DNA of 64,000 bases from Auriscalpium vulgare (Eukaryota > Basidiomycota > Agaricomycetes > Russulales > Auriscalpiaceae): assembly GCA_019915015.1 (NCBI GenBank), contig JAHBBC010000007.1, forward strand, positions 930,001-994,000. Reading direction: 5' to 3'. A model generated the notes under the pieces. That model was not told the DNA's origin. It worked only from the letters and a program-made list of their open reading frames with translations, and searched no databases. Below, in pieces: positions 1-11,891 of this stretch; positions within the stretch are counted from its first letter, which is position 1, and every line of letters begins with the position of its first letter. The position numbers were made by a program, and so were the translations under genes.

Positions 1-3000
1 CGCACGATGACGAGGACACCGCGGCGCTGCGAGCTCACAGATATGAATGTGAAAAGTGTCGCAGGCAGCCCGCGCATGTTTTGTTGGAGAGGGAAGTGAG
101 ATTAGCCCAGAAGCGGAAGGGAACACGGAAGAAGAAGGACGATCTCGAGGGGAGCGACGATGAAGAAACTCGGCTCTCCGCATTGGGTGGATGGGTGAGA
201 TGGTATGCCTCCGTCTTCTTTCACATAACTTTTTGTACTGACTATGGCTGTTATGTGCGCAGTATGAAATGCACATTGAGCTCGCATTGGCAGTGCCTTT
301 TAGGCTCAGAGCGTGAGGAGATCCTCAAAGCTATACGCGATCGCGATCGCGCATCCTGGGCGGTATCGCATCCTGAAAGCATATGTCTCCCTACCAAGCG
401 GCCAGGCCTCGACGCGCAGCAGATCACCGAGTTCATCTGCTCGATGTGTTCGAAGGGCGGGTCTTGTATGGGGTGCATGGAGGTAGCCCTTGAACCTTAC
501 ACTGCCCAGCCAGTCAAGCCATTCCGGGACGGCAAGGAAACAGACGCCGCGGTCGCAGCTCCTGACGCGACGCAGCGAGAGTCCGCTCAAGATGCCCTAG
601 CCAATGAGCTCTTATTCCGATGCAGGACATGTCGACGACTGGCTCACTACCACCATCTTCCCCCTCCGGACATCGCCCTTGACAGCACCGAAGGCGAGGT
701 GTACTACGCTCAGATTGCGGAATACTACCAGAGCACGAATGGATGGTCTTGCGCCGACTGCGCTTCCTATGTCTACGTTGCAGAGAAGATTCTGGCTTGG
801 CGCCCATTTCCTGCAAATGCCGAACAGCCGTCCATCCTTGCGGGCGAAGCGCCTAATCCGAAGGTCCAACTACCCCGCGAATATCTCGTGAAATGGCAGG
901 ATCGTAGCTATCGACGGACGCAGTGGGTCCATCATGGCTGGCTCGCAGCAAAACACGCAGGACTTCTCCGGCATTTTTTGGCTAGCGGACCGAAAGTCGA
1001 CCTTCTCAAGGAAGCTCTAAGGGAGGAAGAAGCCGCGAACGCTATGGCAGAAGGAGGTATTGGATCTGCAGCGGATGAGACAACTGATCCAGCGGAGATG
1101 CATAAAGGACGGACTTCGGATATGTCGTGGCTTAGTGCAAACCCGGACGCCGAGCGCAAAATCCCTCCTGCCTGGAAGACAGTTGATCGTGTGCTGGACG
1201 TCCTGATGTGGATCCCTACCTCACTCAGACGGAAAGGAGGCAAAGCCAAAGGGAATGCTAAAGCTACGCTCCAATCGAAGCGAAGAGTCGACAGCGAAGA
1301 GGACGAATCGGAAGAGGACGACCCGGACCAAGAAGAACGGGATGCGGCCTTCAATATTGGTGAACAGCCAGGAAAGAGTGTGACGTGTACCCTCGACGAA
1401 TGGGAGGAAATGCGAGGCGAACCTGTTTCGCAGGACGATATTAGCTCGGTCGTGTGGGCCTTCATCAAATGGGACGACCTGGGATATGATGAAGGTTAGT
1501 CTTTTTGCTGTCTCTGGGCTCCTGTCGATCTCACCGTTTGAAGCGACTTGGGACTCCCCTCCGCGACCGGAGGAGCCGGGCTATTCCGCATTCCAGCTTG
1601 CGTTCGAACGTTTGATAGTGTCTCGCTCGGTGGTTGTGCCGACAAAGTCCAAGGTCAATCAGAATCGAGCGCAAGGCGGATTCCGCAAGCATCGTCTGAA
1701 GACCGAAGAGGACCAGCCAGCCCTGGGTCAAAAAGAGAATCTGAAACTCATGCCGTTCCAAGTTTGTCATTTGTCTATCAATGCGTCCATGTCGTCTTGA
1801 CCCCCATCGAATATAGGTCGATGGCTTTAACTGGCTATGTTCCAATTGGTGGGATCGCCAGCCTTGCATCCTTGCCGATGAGATGGGACTGGTACGCCTG
1901 TCTTCCCTTACTCCGTTGCTCTGCTATGCATGCTTACATATTGTAGGGCAAGACCGTTCAAATCGCCACATTCGTCGGAAGCATCGTCCATAAATTCAAC
2001 GCATTCCCAGTACTGGTCGTTGTTCCGAATTCCACCATCACGAATTGGGTCAGAGAGTTCTCTGCGTGGGCACCCAATCTTCGTGTCGTTCCTTTCTATG
2101 GCGAATCGAAAGCTCGCGATGTCATCAAGAGTTTCGAGCTAAAGCACGAGGTACCAGAGTCGGGAACTACTGGCCATAAGTTTCACGTGCTAGTGACCAC
2201 TTACGAGACTCTGAACGTGCCAAAAGACTTCGCCTCCGTATTTAATAGTGTCCGTCGTTGGGAGGTTTTGGTGGTTGACGAGGGTCAGAGACGTAAGTGA
2301 ATTTTTGCCGCAATTCCGCTTAAACGATCTGACCCTTCCCCCAGTGAAGAACAATAGCAGTCTTCTCTTCAAGAAACTCAACCAATTGACCATTGCTCAT
2401 CGAATAATTATGACCGGGGTGCGTGCTTCTCAGCCGCTGCCCGGAAACATGTTCTGACTTGACACCAGACTCCGTTGAACAACAACATCCGCGAGTTGTT
2501 CAACCTCATGAACTTCTTGGATCCGGACGTGTGGTCCGACTTGGAGCAGCTGGAGAAGGACCACGAGGAACTTACGGAGGACTTAGTGAAGCAGCTTCAC
2601 GCTCGGCTGAAGCCTTACTTCCTGCGACGTATGAAAGTGCAAGTTCTCAAGCTACCGCCCAAGGTACCGTTCTCAGCCACAGCTTGATTGTCAACTGCTA
2701 ACATCGTGTGGTATAGAACGAAGTTATCGTGCCTATCTCCTTGACTGCATTGCAGAAGGAAGTGTATAAGTCGATTTTAAGTACTTGGCTCCAGCTTCAC
2801 CACCCTCTCAGGTTTTCTGATGAACGGTTTCTGGTCTAGGTCGGAACGTCAACATATTGATGGAACTCACCAAGTCTTTGGCTCAGACGAAGACGCGAGC
2901 CGGTACAAGTCTAAAGCCAGGAAGCATGGTCAATATCCTCATGGAGTTGAGGAAGTATGCATTCACTGCCCTTTTTTTGGTCACGGACTGACTTCCTGGA

Positions 3001-5310
3001 AGATGCATCCAACATCCGTATCTTGTGTCGGACGACATCGAGCCGAAAGGCTTGGTTGAACGTGAGGCGCACGAGAAGTTGGTGGCGGGTAGTGGAAAGC
3101 TGCGGTTCCTGCAAAGCCTTTTGCCAAAACTGAAGGCTCGCGGTCACCGAGTACTGCTGTTCAGTCAGGTCCGTGCCGCGAGTCAATTCCCACAGAGATT
3201 CTCTCACCTCCTACGCAGTTCGTCATAGCCCTTGATATTGTCGAAGACTTTTGTAATGGGGAAGGCATCAAATACTTGCGCTTGGTGAGTGTCATGTCCG
3301 ACGTATTTCACCGACACCCTCTAATCATCAACTTCAAGGATGGGAATACGAAGCAAGCGGATCGTCAGAAAGGAATGGACGAGTTCAATCGTCCTGACTC
3401 CGATGTCTTCGTTTACTTATTGACCACCCGAGCTGGCGGAGTCGGCATAAATCTCTGGAGTGCTGATACCGTCATCATATTTGACCCAGACTTTAACCCT
3501 CACCAAGTACGTTCCAAGACATTTCATCGTTTAGTCATTTGCTGATTAGTATCATAGGATCTTCAAGTACGTGCTTCTCCTCCGAAGTTGAAAATCCTTC
3601 CAATTGATTGCTACAGGCTATCGCTCGCGCTCATCGGTATGGTCAGACGAAGCCATGCCTGGTGTTCAAATTCATGGCCAAGGACACCGCTGAGGGTGCG
3701 TGCCGAACCATCATGCTTATCCCTTGCTCATCGTTATTAGAGCGTATTATGCAGACCGGGAAGAAGAAAATGGTGCTAGATCATGTCATCATCCAAAAGA
3801 TTGACGACGACGAGGGCAGCACGGACGTACAATCCATCCTCACATTCGGCGCGAAGGCCCTATTCGAAGAGGAAGGCAATTCACGCGATATTGTCTGTAA
3901 GCGTTGCGAGAAGCAACATTGATGTGATCGCACCTCATTGAATTTCCTCAGACAATGACCACGATATCGACAACCTCATTGAGAAGACGGAGGCTGAGGG
4001 TGAGCAGGAGGAACAGGGGAACACCAGCGAAGGCTTGTTCCAATTTGCGAAGGTTTGGGCCGCCGATAAGGACGATCTTGAAGACGTTCCAGATGAAGAT
4101 CCGGAAGCCCACGAGCAAGTGGACTCCTGGGCGCTCACTTTAAAGCGCATACAAGACCAGCGCAGCAGCGAGCAAGCCAAGGAGTTAACGGGTCGTGGCG
4201 TTCGCCGCAAGGCAGCTGTGGCCGCAGCCTCCAAACCTCAGGTAGCTTCGAAACCTTTCTGTGTAATTCTGGAGATAACCTCAAATTTTGTCGGGCTAGC
4301 AAAACCTCGACTTAGACGACACACCGAAAAAGAGCAAGGCTAAGGGCAAGAAGCGCAAGTCGAGAGAAGATTCTGACGAATCTGATGGATATCTCGAGCC
4401 GGCTTCAAGATCACCAGAGAAGTCCGACAGCGACGGTCTGGGAAGCGCATCGGACGACTTGGTTCCTGGGCTGAGCAAGCAAGGACACAAGCGTGCACGG
4501 ACATCTATTCCCCCGCAAGCCCTCTCTTCTCCTCAATCGCATCACAACGAGCTTCCGGATCTCGGTGATGAGCCCATAGATGATCCTTTATGCGGCTTGT
4601 GTGGAGAGAGGCACGATGGTGAATGCTTCATGACCGGGAGCTCCGAAAATTTGCGCGAATATCGTAAGATGCTATTCGAAGCTACGGATGAACCCATAGA
4701 GGAGCGCGTGCGTAGCATCTATTTGTTGTCACTTGAGTCTATGAGCTGATCTCGCCTTGCAGAGAGAGGCCATTGAGATTATCGACAAGACTCTAAACCG
4801 ACGCGGTGATATGCATCTTATATATGGCCAACCATTGAGGCTTGTCGATCCCGGCACAGGTCAAGGTCCGACTGCTCTATCAACGAACCCCGGACGGAAC
4901 TCATCCTCTCCAAAATCTCGGCATACTGCCGCAAGCGAGCCCTCTCGACCTCCGACCACGCCTGCTACTGCTTCCAGCGATGCTCGGCCTGGTCCCTCTG
5001 GCCTTTCGAACGGCTCGTCAAAGCGGCCCAGCCCTTCGATTGCTGAAGGCCAGTCGTGGAAGAGGCCGAAGACGGCGGCGAAGGCATGCGCTGCCTGTGG
5101 TACCTCGCCCTGGCATGACCTCAGATTGTGTCCCGTGGTAGCCGAAGGGCCCAGCAGGTATGTAACATTGTCCATGGGACTTGACCTAGGACTGAACCCT
5201 GTGAAAGTATATCAAAGGCAATAGCGCGTCTACATGACCAGCCAGAGCACCGTGACGTTGTCATAATCCTGCGAAAAATCTTGTCAAAGCAGAAGAAGGT
5301 AGGAAGGTGA
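1..5310 (+). CDS. CHD/Mi-2 (Mit1-like) SNF2 chromatin remodeler, 5' end outside window
   Basis: ATP-dependent nucleosome remodeler of the CHD class, probably acting in heterochromatin silencing as S. pombe Mit1 does (inference). The frame is open from base 3. A PHD-type Cys/His cluster lies at about 433-760 (motifs ICSMC, CMGC, CRTC, CADC). Chromodomain-like segments lie at about 880-980 and 1440-1570. The SNF2 ATPase follows: Walker A DEMGLGKT, split after GL by an intron at 1892-1946; a DEGQRLKN box near 2275 in place of DEAH; TGTPLNNN near 2410-2480; HPYLVSD near 3010; and motif VI ARAHRYGQ near 3620. The tail is acidic and lysine-rich and ends with a small zinc knuckle (CAACGTSPWHDLRLC, about 5088-5132). 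A last intron at 5158-5207 gives a stop at 5308-5310. There are about a dozen short introns. The CHD family is secure; Mit1 orthology is likely but unproven. Confidence 0.88.
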
Positions 5311-5613
5311 TAGTCGTTCCCCGGGAATTCGTGCAGTAGCGTAACCACGTAGCATAATCATACGATCCTCTTGTAGAAGCCATTCTGATACATAGTGCTG
5401 CTGACATATTACACATGCCCTCCACCTAGTGGCATATTGTCAACGGTAGCAATAGCACAGCGTTTTTGTTTCTCGAGGGTGGCACCGGCGATGTGGCGCG
5501 CTTTGCGCTTTGTATTCCGGAGCCGCCATCCGTCGACACTGCCTCGAGACTTCGACAACTCTTCGTTTGTTCTGCACTCGTCGAAGGCCACGTGTGCGTG
5601 CACTTAAATATCC
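5311..5613. promoter_or_regulatory. Intergenic: 3' flank of remodeler and promoter of RNase III-like gene
   Basis: About 300 bases without a coding frame of family resemblance. A CACGTG E-box lies at 5589-5594, only 20 bases before the next start codon, followed by an AT-rich TTAAATA. Nothing else was recognised. Confidence 0.4.
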
Positions 5614-6732
5614 ATGAGCGGACCCCTCGCCCAGCGCTATCCAAGCTCCCCATCTCCTAGCTCAGCTCTGAAGCGTCCGCCCCCTCCTAACGTTCTCCCA
5701 GCATCCTCAAAGCGTCCTCGACCCAGCAACACGGTTGCCACCATGTCTCATACGCTACCCCCCCTGCCTACCCTCCAAGGCGAAGTGATGCTTGAGATAT
5801 TCATGCACAGATCGCTCAGCTCTGGCTCTCTAAATGAAGACTTCGGCGATAGCGAGCGATTGGCGACCATCGGAAAGAGGGTACTGAGCATGGCTGTGGC
5901 GCAGATTCTGTTCGACAAGCGGCCAATGCTGGACGCAACGGGGATAGAGGTGCGTCTTGTCTTCGTACTTTGCGGTTCTAAAATGTGAATCGTCGCGTAA
6001 GGTGGAGTTTGAGGCGAAGACGGCGTACGAGACCATCGATGAGTGGGTCACGAACTACCAACTGCGAGAGAAAGTGCGGTGCCCTGGTCATCTACGTGAG
6101 AGTCTCAAACATGCCGATGTCCGTCTGAACTCCATCTGCTGCGTGGTGCTTGTCCTGATTCCGACATGTAGGAAACCTTCTTTTTATTCCACACATACGT
6201 CGGGGCTGCATATCTGCAGCATGGCCTATCCGACATCATCTCTTGGATCGGGAAACTGTTGGATCCAGATTATGGACCCTCGACGTCCACGGTGACGTTC
6301 GTGCCGGAAGGTCATAGGCAAATGGCAAGATCGCCGCCGCCTCCGCATGCCATGCATTCGCCGGGGGCCTACAGCAACCCGCCCCCGCCATCCGCCACCC
6401 CTCCTCCGCTTCCACTTTCGAGCGCCTTCGCGTCTCAGTCGGCCATCCTGCCCATTTTCAATCAGCTGTGCTCGCAAAGGCGGGTTACACTCGATTGGCC
6501 TGCCGTATCCACGGGTCCTCCCCATGCGCCGTCGTGGACAGTGGACTGCATGGGTACGTCTCGCGATCAACGATTAGGAGAGCGTTGTGTTGATTGTGCG
6601 CTTTAATTGCTAGCCAACGGCATCTTGAAGGGTCGCGGAGCGGGAAAGAGCAAGCAGTTGGCGAAGGAAGACGCAGCCAAGCAAGCCTATGTGGCCCTAG
6701 GATGGGCGGCGCCAGGTCGTGCGTTACCGTAG
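5614..6732 (+). CDS. RNase III-fold protein with C-terminal dsRBD, catalytic residues degenerate
   Basis: A 317-residue product from four exons (introns 5950-6001, 6119-6171, 6554-6613, all GT-AG; total coding length divisible by three). Residues 1-45 are Pro/Ser/Arg-rich with KRPPPP and SKRPRPS, possibly a nuclear signal. An RNase III fold follows. The alpha-helix signature reads DSERLATIGKRVL where active enzymes have NERLEFLGD, and the second signature reads FHTYVGAAYL where active enzymes have FEALIGA. The GD aspartate is Lys and the metal-binding Glu is His, so cleavage activity is unlikely (inference). A proline-rich linker leads to a dsRBD (about 250-310) ending KGRGAGKSKQLAKEDAAKQA, a typical dsRNA-binding helix. 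It belongs to a divergent basidiomycete RNase III-like group. A start at 5743 is also possible. Confidence 0.75.
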
Positions 6733-7269
6733 CTTCTGTTCAGCGTCCGGAACCTTACTCAACAGGCTTGGTTGACAGTGTGACCCACGTTGCGTGGGCG
6801 GGAGAATGCTCTGGAGATTGTCGTACGCTTTTTTTATAAGGAAACCCGCACGTTTAACCTGCAACGTTCGGGCCTCGATCTGTTGTATACAGCTAGGACC
6901 ATTGATCTGATATACCTGTCTAGTATTTCTATAGTCATGCTCGATCTCCTGTCAATGTCAGAAACTGTTTTGACTAGATGCGACCCGATGGCGAAGGCCA
7001 TGAAGCGATTATTAGTAATTATTTTAACGCCTGACAGAACGGTGAGACCGAGCCTTGTCATCAAACCGAAGCCCGACCCGACGCGCGCGTTCGTACTACG
7101 CGTGCAGGTACCATTTGGGCGCGGTTTTGGTCAGTGTCAGTGTCAGAAGGCCCTCGAAGGGGGCCGACTCGGATGCGGCACTTGTGAGTCACGTGTGGCT
7201 GCACTTAGAAAGACGGTGCAAATGCAGTCCCGCTCATCGTTGTTCACGACGCTCTTCCCTCTTCCCGCC
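6733..7269. promoter_or_regulatory. Intergenic: promoter region of SNF2-RING gene
   Basis: No gene recognised. Two E-box-like elements occur: an imperfect palindrome CCCACGTTGCGTGGG at 6784-6798 and CACGTG at 7190-7195. The second is 75 bases before the chosen start, and a pyrimidine-rich tract lies directly before the ATG. A similar palindrome sits before SEC3 at 20829-20845. Confidence 0.35.
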
Positions 7270-10200
7270 ATGCAGCACCCCCCGCTGCCACCCGTATCCT
7301 ATTACTCTCAGCCTCCGCCATCGTCAAACTCTCACTCAGCTCCTATTGATCTCACTCTAGACGAAGACGAGGACGACTCTGTCCCTGACGAAGTGCTTGC
7401 AAAGCGCCGCCGCATCGAACGCCTACCGTACCCTACCTCCTCTCATCTGCAGGATGGCGGCCATCCTCCACCCGGGAACTCCGGCTTCCCACAGCACTTG
7501 TTGAACGAGCCTGTCAACGCATCCTACTACCGCCCTTCGAACGGCGGCCCAAGCACAGTTCACTATGTTAACGCGCCAACACCGACATTCTCTCCTACTT
7601 TCCATCAAGTAGGGCCTCCCATGCCGCCATATCGCCCTCCGTTTGCGAACTCATCTTCCTCTGTGCCGACCCCACCTTTCGTTCTTTCGACTCCGCCTTC
7701 TGTTCCTAATCCGTCTCATGTCGCCGGCACTTCCTCTCGCAATGCCATCGACCTGACGAGGTCACCATCTCCGTCGCCGTTTTCTCGTCCCCCGTCCCAG
7801 ATGCTGGTTGCCCAGCAGCCTATCGCATCGACCAGTCAGAACGACCCTCAGGCAGCCTTGAAGGACATATCTCCCAAGACTCCAGTTTGCATTGGTCAAT
7901 TGACCATCGCCGCCCTCATCCTATATCCGACAGATTATCTAAACCCGCCGTCCCAAGGTAATGCTGCTGTAGAAGAGGAATGGGTTCCTGTCCGCCTGAA
8001 TCACGACCGTACCACTCGACCAGGAGGCGAAGACACGATCCATATCAGGACTCCGAACAAGAAGAATGCCAACGGGGATTCCATGCTGGGTGAAGATTTT
8101 GGGGTCGTGGAACAGAAGGTTGCCTCCGCTCTGGGTCCGATGATGGGCAAGGGTTTGATCAGGCTGGACGCGAAGATGAAGAGGGGATATCAGAACGTCC
8201 GTATCCATACTTTGTTCTCCTCTCCACTATCCTGACTGCCCATCAGGTTCCAATTCTATCCCTGGAGGCGCTTGTGTACACTCCGAAAGGAAATATACCC
8301 GTTGTGGGCAACTATCTGCGCCAGTATGGCCTACTCCTCGATCATCCACGTCCTCAAATGTGCAGTGCTCCATATTGCAACCCGCATAATCCTCCTCCTG
8401 GCGGATTCAGCCGCCATTTGCAAAGCGCGCGGACTGGGTACAGTGGTCCGGGCGGTAACAATGGTCGATGGTCTACGTCTGGCAAGAGCGTTGAGGTTCA
8501 AAGAAGCCAAGTGGACGAGCTCTTCAAGAGTCTCCGCAGTGGAGACGAGCTGGATGAAAGCGAACCACGTTAGTTCTGCCATATGACAGAGCTCGCACGT
8601 CTGTCTGATCCTCTCATTCTCAGCACCGGAAGTCGGCACCAAGCTATATCCACACCAGAAGAGGGCGTTAACATTTCTGCTGGAACGCGAGCGTGAAATT
8701 TGTGCCAAGGATGGCGGCCGGTCTTCGCTCTGGCAGTCTCGGTCAAATCCGATTTCAGGACAAACGACATGGTCTCACCTCGTGACCCAAAAGGACGTCT
8801 TCGAGGAACCAGATGAGTCTAAAGGCGCCATTTTGGCAGATGATGTATATACCATTTGGCGTATTCTTTAGCTTTTACCTACTGACGCTTGTTAACGGCA
8901 GATGGGTCTCGGGAAGACAATCACATGCGTCTCTCTCATCGCGGCGACCTTGCAGAGCGCAAGAACATTCGAGCAATCGCCGCTTGTGCTGCCTAAAGGA
9001 CCATTCGATTCCCGCTCACGCTCAGCTAGCAGCTCAGCGTTGAACGCTGCGCACTTCGCGGGCAGTGTTTACGGAATGCCTGATACGTCTTCACCCCTCA
9101 CGGCGAAAGCGCGAGCCAAGGAAGCGAAACTGCTTGACCAAGCAGAAGCTCAGTACGCACGAGCTCGTCGTGTCAAGTTCAAGAGTCGAGCGACACTGGT
9201 CATCTGCCCTTTGTCGACCGTCTCCAACTGGGAAGAACAGTTCAGAGAGCACTGGAGCGGGCCTGTGCAAGTCACTGGGGGTTCTGGCAATTGTTCACTG
9301 CCGCCCGATCACTCCGGCTCTTCGCAACCTGCTGGGACCCAAGACCTGTCTCAATGTATGCCCGGCAGCCGTGAAGTCACAGAGCCCCCGAAATTAGAGC
9401 CCGTTGGTCAAGCGTATGCCGGTCTCCGAGTATATGTCTACCACGGCAACGCTCGTCGCCCGGATCCCGCCTTTCTGGCTGACTGCGATGTGGTCATCAC
9501 TACATACTCCACGCTCGCGTCCGAGTTCTCGAAGCAAAGCAGGAGCACATCTGTCGCCGAAGATGGAGAGGACCGCAGCGGAGACTCCGGCGCCGAGGCA
9601 TCCGGCGGAGACAGGCCGACGAAAGCGAAGAAAGCGGGCAAGCGCAAACGGAATTTCAATGGCATAGAGGCTACGAGTCCTTTGCAAAGCGTCCATTGGT
9701 TTCGAGTTGTCCTCGACGAAGCACAGTGAGTGTGTAAAGGAGACCTGTCGAGCTAGTCTGCTCACATCCTCCCAGTTCCATCAAGGAACTCAATACCGTC
9801 GCCTGTCGCGCGTCATGTGATCTTCTGGCAGACCGTCGTCTGTGCCTCACTGGGACTCCTGTTCAGAACAAGCTGGACGATGTATTTGCGCTCGTCAAGT
9901 TCCTCAAACTCGATCCATTGGATGATAAGGCAACGTGGACAGAATTCATCGGCACTCCTGTCAAATATGGTCAACCACTGGGCATCGCACGTTTGCAGAC
10001 AATCATGAAGTGTATCACCTTGCGCCGAACGAAGGAGAGCAAGGCAGCGAACGGAACACGCATCCTGTCACTTCCTCCCCGCCGTGATGAACTTCGTTAC
10101 CTCAAGTTTGACCCTGAGGAGCAAGAACTGTACGACCGTTTCTTCAACGAGTCCAGAGCGGAGTTCCGCGAGCTCTCGCACAAGAACGAGGTGATGAAGA

Positions 10201-11567
10201 ATTACGTCGGAATTCTGCAGAAAATTCTACGCTTGCGCCAAATATGCGACGACTTGGAGCTCGTCAAAGGCAAAGGTATCCTCGCCGACCAGCAGGTATC
10301 GTACGAAGACACGGTTACCGCAATAACAAATGAAGGCATCACGGTTCCTCGAGCTGCCGTCATATTTGCGCTCTTGCGGGAGGCGGCGACAACCCAGTGC
10401 GCGGAATGCGGGACTGAATTCTGTCCAGCCGGCTCCGACCTTCAAGAATTAGGTACTGGTGGGGACGGCGATGTGACTCCAGGCGCGAAGAAGGGCAGGA
10501 AGCCAAAGGCTATTGCCCAGCGCGGCGCGGCTTGTTCAGACGCGGCTAGCCCTGCGGGTGCACCTCGTCCTATCTTGACACGCTGTCAGCACCTGCTGTG
10601 CATGTGTTGTTTCAAGCGTGGGGTAGACATGGCCTGGCCGGACTGTCCCCCTGACCTGGCTCGTCCTTGTCCTGTCTGCCAGTTCATCTTGCTCCCGACG
10701 GATGCTGTGGAAGTCGACCCGAACTACGTGGCGCCTGACCATGCGGCGAAAGCGAAAGTTAGCAGGCGCGAGAGGAAGCTCAAAGGCATTCAAATGGACG
10801 ATTTCCGCCCCTCTACGAAGGTCAAAGCTCTTATGAACGACCTGACACAGTTCTCAAGGGCCAACCCATATTCGATCAACTATGACCCCAATTCTCTGGA
10901 GGTCCAGATGGTGGACGACCATGGTAACATTTTGGATGATGGCATCACGAAAACCGTTGTATTGTGAGTGTTTTGTTAGTGATCGTTCATTGAATCAGCT
11001 TATGCCTCCATCAGTTCGCAGTGGACAAGCATGCTCGATAGGGTGGAGGATGCCTTAGACGCGTCCGGCATTCGTTACGATAGATTAGACGGCACGATGA
11101 AGCGGGAGGACCGTTCGCGAGCCATGGAGGCACTGAAGACCGATCCTGGGTGTGAAGTGCTGCTGGTCAGCTTGAAAGCGGGCGGAGTGGGTCTCAATCT
11201 GACTGCCGCCCAGCGGGTCTATCTGATGGATCCTTACTGGTAAGGACAGCATCTGCTTTTGAGCGACTTTATGCCTATTTGCTTCCATAGGAATCCTGCT
11301 GTTGAGAATCAGGCCGTTGATCGGATCGTGAGTAGCGTGTTTATGCGATGCCCGTCGCAGAGGCTCATGCAAACCGAACAGCATCGCCTAGGGCAGACCA
11401 AACCAGTAACGACCGTCAAGTTGATCATAGAGAACTCGATTGAAGCCCGGCTTCTTGAAGTTCAGAGGAAGAAGACGGAGCTGGCAAACATGACTCTCGG
11501 GCAGATAAGCAAAGGGGAGCTCGTGCAGCGTCGCATCGAAGAGCTCAATCAATTGTTCAGACGTTGA
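7270..11567 (+). CDS. SNF2-family DNA translocase with RING finger (RAD5/RAD16/HLTF/ULS1 group) and SUMO-interacting motif
   Basis: Predicted DNA-dependent ATPase and E3 ubiquitin ligase acting in replication stress or on SUMO conjugates. Eight exons total 3930 nt, 1309 residues. The N-terminus is Pro/Ser-rich with IDLTLDEDED near residue 27 and a second AIDLT near 160; the first is a textbook SUMO-interacting motif. Helicase motif I DDMGLGKT is rebuilt by an intron at 8845-8901, and DEAHS by an intron at 9726-9775. TGTPVQNKLDD precedes a LRRTKE block. A C3HC4 RING (CAEC, CQHLLCMCC, CPVC) is inserted between the helicase lobes at about 10395-10690, as expected for this group. Motif VI is DRIHRLGQTKPV near 11320-11400. 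I chose 7270 for its purine at -3 and the pyrimidine-rich leader; 7222 is in frame. The exact ortholog is unresolved; the SIM favours a ULS1-like role. Confidence 0.85.
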
Positions 11568-11891
11568 TTTTGCCATCGTTTTGTGGTGACCGGTAAGCAG
11601 CTGCCCGTATACGCTCATTTCTTGCAAAGGACATCATCTACAATATATCTCGGTCGCTTCGATATCCCTTGATATGCAAAGCACATTTTATCGATCTATC
11701 ATTATCCTTCTCGTCGCTGCGACAATTAATAACATCATTTCGTTTACAAACTGGTGAAGCTCTCAGTCTGTCTGGGATTGAGGGAGCCGTAAAGTCATCG
11801 TTGATTCCGGACCTAATAGATACAATCATAGAGTACACACAACAGCTATTGGAGAAAACACTACGTGCACGATCATACCGAGATCTGACAA
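11568..11891. other. Convergent 3' intergenic region
   Basis: AT-rich spacer between two genes that end toward each other. No coding frame or RNA gene was recognised; it presumably holds both 3' UTRs and polyadenylation signals. Confidence 0.4.
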
